64,000 nt of DNA from Polytrichum commune (lineage: Eukaryota; Streptophyta; Polytrichopsida; Polytrichales; Polytrichaceae), in the NCBI GenBank assembly GCA_950295325.1, contig OX485806.1, positions 3,658,001-3,722,000 of the forward strand. The letters run 5' to 3'. This document shows, piece by piece, positions 58,798 through 64,000 of this stretch. The position numbers and the translations under genes were made by a program. The notes beneath the pieces were generated by a model, which saw only the letters and a program-made list of their open reading frames with translations, ran no database searches and was not told the DNA's origin. Within the stretch, counting starts at the first letter, position 1. The number at the start of each line of letters is the position of its first letter.

Positions 58798-59203
58798 CTA
58801 ACACTGGATGTGTCGAACATTTCAATTCTATTTGTCTTACTCAATACTAATTTCAAACCGCCCGTGTAGTGTCGCCAACACTGAGTGTAAACCTAACATT
58901 AATTGTCAGTACTTGTAACAAAATTGGGGCATTATAGATTTACAATGTTGCAATTACTGTCACTTGTTTTAAGTGTTTTTTCATCAAAATTTCAATCATC
59001 CATGACTACGTTTCAATACATGATTGTTAGGATGCAGAAAATACCAAACTTTGTTTCAATAATCAGCATGGATTTCATCCAAATCGCAATCAGCTAGGAC
59101 AATATTTGTAAACTTGTTCATAAGAAGCGTTATTAGAAAAGTTACCATAGTGACTTAAAGAACCATATTACACAAAATATTCTAAATACAATATTTAGTG
59201 TAC
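58798..59203 (+). mobile_element. CTACACTAAATA-family MITE (M1), copy with eroded left tip
   Basis: Blocks 'caattctatttgtcttactc', 'gtgtcgccaacac', 'gggcattatagatttacaat', 'gattgttaggatgcag' and 'agaaaagttaccatagtgac' lead to the right end CAATATTTAGTGTAC. It is co-linear with 26,513-26,898. Confidence 0.83.
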
Positions 59204-59244
59204 CCATTATAATCTACCGCAACTGCAATTCATGATGGAGAAGG

Positions 59245-60325
59245 TTAAGTCCCCCCCCCCCCCTAAAACTTTTTGGGGAAGGAAGATTCGGCCAGGGGCA
59301 GCCGCCCGTCCTGAAAATCAAGATTTTCTGGACCTGCCCGCCCGCGTTTGTAAAAACCATCGTCCTTGCATTCTTGAAGGCCACTTATCCACAAATCCCA
59401 TATTGAATGCACTTCACCTTCAAGGTTCCAAATCCTATATATATGTTCACTTCCATTGAGTAAATAAGTAATTGACTGGAATTGCATTTTCGAAGTGAAA
59501 CCTCCAATAAATCATGTAATTAACTTGGAAGTAAAAAATATTACAAAATCCTCATTAGCAGCGAGGTTATAATTTTTGTGACTTACCATTGAAAGGGTGT
59601 TTGTCATTCTAAAATGAAACTAAAAGTAGTGATTCATTTCTAGTATGTTAAATATTATAGTCTAGTTAATACCTTCTACTTTCACAAAGTATTCATATGC
59701 ATTTAAACTAATTAAGTGTGATTGAATGTAACTAAGTCTAATTAATTATGATTAATCCTAATTAAGACCAATTAAATCAGGAAGTATGCTTACCAATTTA
59801 ATTAAGCCTAATTAATTCCAGTAAATCATGATTAATTCCAGTAAGTACATTTTAGAATTAGTTAGGCTTAATTTATTTGGTAAGCATGCTTTCTGATTTT
59901 ATTGGGCTTAATTAGAATTAATCAGGATTAATTAGACTAAATATTTAACATTCTAAAAAAAATCACTACTTTTAGTTCCATTTTAGAATGACAAACACCC
60001 TTTCAATGATAAGTCACAAAAATTATAATCTCAGTGCTAATGAGGATTTTGTAATATTTTTGACTTCCAAGTTAATTACATGATTTATTGGCCGCTTCAC
60101 TTTGAAAATGTAATCCTAGTCAATTGCTTATTTACTCAATGGAAGTGAACATATATATATATATATATATATGATTTGGAACCTTGAAGGTGAAGTGCAC
60201 TCAATATGGGACTTGTGGATAAGTGACCTTCAAGAATGCCAGGGCAATGGTTTTTTCGAAGTCGGGCGGGGCAGCTGCCCCTACCCGAATCTTCCTCCCC
60301 CGAAAAGTTCGTGGGGGGTACTTAA
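59245..60325. mobile_element. 1.08-kb foldback element (near-complete inverted repeat)
   Basis: The two halves are inverted copies along almost their whole length. The ends are TTAAGTCCCCC … GGGGGGTACTTAA. Then come 'ggaagattcgg' / 'ccgaatcttcc', 'ccttgaaggtgaagtgcatt'-type blocks on both arms, 'caataaatcatgtaattaac' / 'gttaattacatgatttattg', 'tttgtcattctaaaatgaa' / 'ttccattttagaatgacaaa', meeting near 59,790 in repeated 'taattaag' motifs. Each arm is about 540 bp. It is non-coding. An AT microsatellite (60,151-60,173) has expanded in the right arm only. The structure fits a foldback-type DNA transposon; family unknown. Confidence 0.88.
60151..60173. repeat. (AT)n microsatellite
   Basis: About eleven AT units in the right arm of the foldback; the left arm has only four to five. 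Confidence 0.95.
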
Positions 60326-60329
60326 TGTC

Positions 60330-60590
60330 CTCCCCGGTGATAGGCAAGGATTGGGGAGAACCGACAACTAGTTACAAATGAACCGGTTGAGTTTGAGAAA
60401 TCACCGGTTGAAGTTCAAGATTGCAGGATAATTACCGATCATTTTAGAGGAATTTGTGGAATATACCCCAATTTAGTAAAGGAGAACCGGAGGATGTCAT
60501 CAACATGTAACCGGTTGGACTTGCAAACACTAGGATCTCAACTGATTAGTATGCCCAAACAATCTCCCCGATCACTGGTGATAGGGGGTT
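60330..60590 (+). repeat. AACCGGTT-rich dispersed repeat, plus-strand copy
   Basis: It begins 'ccccggtgataggc' and 'ggggagaaccgac' and ends 'caatctccccgatcactggt', so the edges are themselves a short inverted repeat. The internal order matches 62,355-62,600. Confidence 0.8.
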
Positions 60591-60599
60591 TTCAAAAAT

Positions 60600-60969
60600 A
60601 ACCAACAACCCTAATCTCCAGAAAACTGCACAGTAAACAAGCTCCAGGTGAGAATCGATGCATTGAATCAATCAACATGAACCTCTTAAGCCTACAGAAA
60701 GTAGATAGAGCAGCTGATGACCATGATTAATTCAAGCGACACGGAACCGACTCCCAAAGACTTACAATTCGACAAACGAGAAGAGCTTGTACACACCAAT
60801 CAGAAATGGCAAGAACTACATGAAGGGTCTCAATTAGGCTAATCTGCTTTTGAGATCGGTTCCAAACTTGCGCATTCCACATGTTAAGTGCATTCTGCAA
60901 ACTCCGATCCGTATGCCACATTCGGTCACGTGCTCCTCTATATGACCATCAAACCCTAGTGTATCAATA
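60600..60969. other. no gene seen
   Basis: Short unrecognised frames only, between a dispersed repeat and a MITE. Confidence 0.5.
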
Positions 60970-61330
60970 CTACACTAAGTGTTGTCTTTAGTGTCACCAA
61001 TTCTATTTGTCTTGCTCAATAATACGCTAGCACTAAATGTAATCCTAACATTAATTTTCAGTCTATGTACAAAAATTGGACATTATAGATTTACAATGTT
61101 GTGATTACTGTCACTTACTTAGTGTTTTGCCAGGCAAAAGTGAATCATATGTGACAATGATTTTATTAGATTCATGTTAGGATGCATTCACACCGAACTT
61201 ACGTTCAAATATTGGCATTTGGATGAACTGAAAGTAAGTTGGGATGACAATACTTGTAAACTTTATTCATAAAAAAGGGCCACTAGAAAAGTTACCACAG
61301 TATGACACTAAGCACAATATTTAGATAGGC
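60970..61330 (+). mobile_element. CTACACTAAATA-family MITE (M1), diverged copy
   Basis: It starts CTACACTAAGTGTTG and contains 'agtgtcaccaattctatttg', 'cattatagatttacaatg', 'agtaagttgggatgac' and 'agaaaagttaccacagt'. The right tip decays at 'caatatttagatagg'. Confidence 0.8.
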
Positions 61331-61818
61331 TGCGTGACTATATCATTCAGAAAATATATATTGAGATTAAGAAACAACACAATGGATTTTTCATTTTACG
61401 AAATTGGTTGTCAATGATATTCTGAATCTCTTCATGAGAATAAAGCTCCTATGAAGAAATTATTAAAAGCACTCCAATCTCTCTATTCTTGATGTTTAGT
61501 AAATCCAAATCGAGTCTGCAACCATTTTCCTCATAATTTTCAAGATTATCATATTCGTTAACTAGTCATATGGGTCCCCCGCATTATGTTAACTATCAAA
61601 CATAAAATGGTTATCATATTTTGAACACGTGATGCAATCTCTTTTAAACACATGTCTTTTTGGTATTTGCTCTTAGAGCCACACCAAACCTCAAATTACT
61701 CAAATGTAAGTGTCCTAATAAGAAAAATATCTGAATAAAGGTTGTCTACCTTACCCTCGCGACTATACAACCAAGTCCATGTGCATGAGTCACAAACAAT
61801 GAATAGGGAGCCTGACCA
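61331..61818. other. no gene seen
   Basis: AT-rich; no recognisable frame or element ends. Confidence 0.5.
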
Positions 61819-62122
61819 CTACACTAGATAAGATATTGAGTGTTTAATTGTATTTAATGTTGTTACCACCCTACCCTACTTCAACACTAATTTTCAACTA
61901 TTTTGACAATTAGTGTTAGAAAATATACTAGAAGATATGTTGGAATTCTCCTTTTATCATTGTTAATTTTTTATTTTTTTTCGTATCCTTACTAACACTA
62001 AATTCAAACATGTAATTTCCACATATTACCATAGTTGATATTTAGTGTTTGAGTTCACATTTAATGTTACTCACTTTGATAGGGCCATTGATCTTTAGTG
62101 TGTGCGTTCCTATTTAGTGTAG
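61819..62122 (+). mobile_element. CTACACTAAATA-family MITE (M2), copy 2
   Basis: It starts CTACACTAGATAAGA and ends CTATTTAGTGTAG. It is co-linear with 24,309-24,633, sharing 'agatatgttggaattctcct' and 'ccacatattaccatagttga', but lacks about 20 bp near the right end. Confidence 0.88.
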
Positions 62123-62840
62123 TTACAGACAAACCAATTGAGTTTGAGAACTAACCGGTTGAAGTTCAAGAACTCAGGAAGAATACCGACCACTTTAGAG
62201 GAATCTATAAAATATACCTCAAATTAGCAAAGAAAAACCGAAAGATCCAACATGTAATTGGTTGCACTTGGAAACACTCGCATCTTGACTGCTTATGCCC
62301 AAAAATCTCCCCGTATATTGCTTCATACTATGTTAGGATTGTATTGGACCAATGAACAGGGAGAACCGACCATTAGTTACAGATGAACCGGTTGAATGTG
62401 CCAAATCACCGTTTGAAGTTCAAAACTTCTGAAAAAAATTACTGATCATTTTATAGGAATCTATGGAATATACCTCAATGTGAATTGAAGGAAAACCAAA
62501 AGACCACAACATGTAACTGGTTGGACTTGGAAACACTCGCATCTTGACCGCTTATGCCCAAAAATCTCCCCGTACATTGCTTCATACTATGTTAGGATTG
62601 TATTGGACCAATGACCAGGGAAAACTGACCATTAGTTACAGATGAACCGGTTGAGTGTGCTAAATAACCGTTTGAAGTTCAAAACTTCTGAAAAAAATTA
62701 CCGATCATTTAAAAAAATCTATGGAATATACCTCAATGTAAATTGAAGAAAAACCAAAAGACCACAACATGTAACTGGTTGGACTTGGAAACACTAGGAT
62801 TTTGACCGATTATGCCCAAAATCCTCTCCGGACACTGGTC
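62123..62840 (+). repeat. tandem AACCGGTT-rich units, ~259-bp period
   Basis: Units begin near 62,123 (diverged), 62,361 and 62,620. The last two are very alike over their length, from 'accattagttacagatgaac' through 'atgtaactggttggacttgg'. The junction block 'ttgcttcatactatgttagg' with 'attgtattggaccaatga' is repeated too, so this is true tandem duplication rather than independent insertions. Confidence 0.88.
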
Positions 62841-63070
62841 ACAAACGCTAAGAAAGTCAAGTGCAGTTATCAAATCATTCACCACATCCCAAGTTAGTAC
62901 GTAACAGATTAACTTACGTCAAATTTTTCTTCAAGGACAAATGCATAACCACCGTACCCCCATTTTGTGTCGACTGTTTAAACACAAAATATTTTTCAAC
63001 CAAAGGCCTGTGTGAGAAGTACTACAGTACACACACATAAAGTTCACTCAACTGTCTACTTACAGTTCAC

Positions 63071-63452
63071 TATGCTAAATGATGTATTTAGTGTCGCAAA
63101 TTCTACTACCATTTGCCTTGCTCAATACTAATTGTAATCCGTCCAGTAGTGTCATTGACACTAGATGTAAATCTAACATTATTTGTCATTTCTTGTAAAT
63201 AAAAATTTGGAGAATATAGATTTGCAATGTTACAATTCCTGTCTCTTGCTATATGATTATTCATCCAAATTTCAGTCTTCCATGACATAGATGTTATGAT
63301 GCATAATGTACCAAGCTAAATGTGCATGAGCTTAAAGTGAGTTGGGATGATAGTACTTGTAAACTTGTTCATAAGAAGTGTTATTAGAAAGAAAAGTTAG
63401 CATGCATAGTGACATAAAGAATCATATGATACTAAATGCAATATTTAGTACA
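63071..63452 (+). mobile_element. CTACACTAAATA-family MITE (M1), copy
   Basis: It starts TATGCTAAATGATGTATTTA and ends CAATATTTAGTAC. It has the M1 order 'ttgccttgctcaatacta', 'atagatttgcaatgtt', 'tcatccaaatttcagtc' and 'gagttgggatga'. Confidence 0.82.
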
Positions 63453-64000
63453 TTGTATAGGAAGGGCGGACTTTTTCTTCGTGGTTGGATATGTCTGATG
63501 GTTGTAGACAAAAAAACACTGCTCCTCCATGCATAGGAGGAACAACCAAGGAGAAAATATAAATTTATTTAGATTTGACATCGGTAGTCAGAATACAACA
63601 TATTCGGTACGCATTTGCATCCAAGCACACTTAGGCTGCATATTTTTAGCTTAAATCCTCAATAATATCAAGGTATTCAACCGATTTGATTAGTGTACAT
63701 GAGAAACAAGTTAATTCTAGATAGGGTCGCTTTTAACACAATCTTATAAAATTGAAAGTATATAGCTCAATTATGCTATTTTGTGCGTGAAAAAGCCCAT
63801 TCTTGAACATTCAAAGATTAATTATAGCCGCACTCATTGAATGGTTTTATGACACACACACACACACACTCTTTCAAAGAGAAGGAATTATCATATATGA
63901 GCGTACATGTCATTCATCCACCATAAAAACCTTGAAACAATTTCCAACATGGAGGTTACTTTAACTAGTTAATTTGACACTAGAATTAGCTTCAAAGACC
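63453..64000. other. no gene seen
   Basis: AT-rich window edge with an AC microsatellite at 63,852-63,869. The last ~100 bp ('tatatgagcgtacatgtcat' to 'gacactagaattagcttcaa') resembles 23,270-23,365 and is probably the start of another dispersed repeat copy. Confidence 0.5.
63852..63869. repeat. (AC)n microsatellite
   Basis: About nine AC units. Confidence 0.95.

Overview
This window looks like nuclear DNA from a land plant. The evidence is a plasma-membrane Qa-SNARE of the plant-specific SYP12 group, two REM-type B3-domain genes, a plant receptor-like kinase with a GT-AG intron, and plant-style MITEs, including a Stowaway element with CTCCCTCC termini. I cannot name the species from the sequence. 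The absence of polycistronic gene order, ribosome binding sites, rRNA and recognisable tRNA also fits a nuclear eukaryotic contig.

Layout. From about 1 to 34 kb I find no host gene. The stretch is AT-rich, degenerate, and built from short non-autonomous DNA transposons, tandem arrays and microsatellites. The best-defined elements are: (i) a 1,041-bp hAT element with a perfect 8-bp target duplication and a remnant of the hAT dimerisation domain (14,148-15,188); (ii) a 785-bp element with 14-bp perfect terminal repeats CTCGGGGGGTGCAC and an 8-bp duplication, nested inside an older MITE and carrying a 74-codon reading tract I do not recognise (18,648-19,432); (iii) a Stowaway MITE (27,556-27,769); (iv) a Harbinger-like element with TAA duplications (32,357-33,413); (v) several copies of a MITE group with termini CTACACTAAATA; and (vi) a family ending in TTAGGGCCACTTCACAC. 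A LINE-type zinc-finger fragment lies near 9.6-9.9 kb and a ~220-bp tandem array near 6.3-7.7 kb.

From 34.6 to 58.2 kb lie four plus-strand genes: a receptor-like kinase without a recognisable ectodomain (34,590-36,969, 2 exons, 511 aa); a SYP12-type syntaxin (42,049-44,990, 2 exons, 308 aa); and two tandem double-B3 (REM) genes (49,011-53,253, 4 exons, 771 aa; 55,757-58,236, 5 exons, 578 aa). All joins preserve frame and were chosen by hand from GT/AG sites. The two REM genes share a layout: each B3 domain is split by a phase-0 intron just after its first strand, and a phase-shifting intron precedes a basic C-terminal tail exon.

From 58.4 to 64 kb the sequence is again a nest of MITEs, including a 1.08-kb near-complete foldback.

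The four genes do not form a pathway. The kinase would signal at the membrane, the syntaxin would drive vesicle fusion at the plasma membrane, and the REM proteins would bind DNA in the nucleus. The most unusual features are the REM1 splice donor that overlaps an in-frame stop and gates an AT-hook tail, the tandem duplications that make up REM1's introns and leader and the syntaxin intron, the kinase's two Gly-to-Ala changes at conserved loops, and the nested CTCGGGGGG element.
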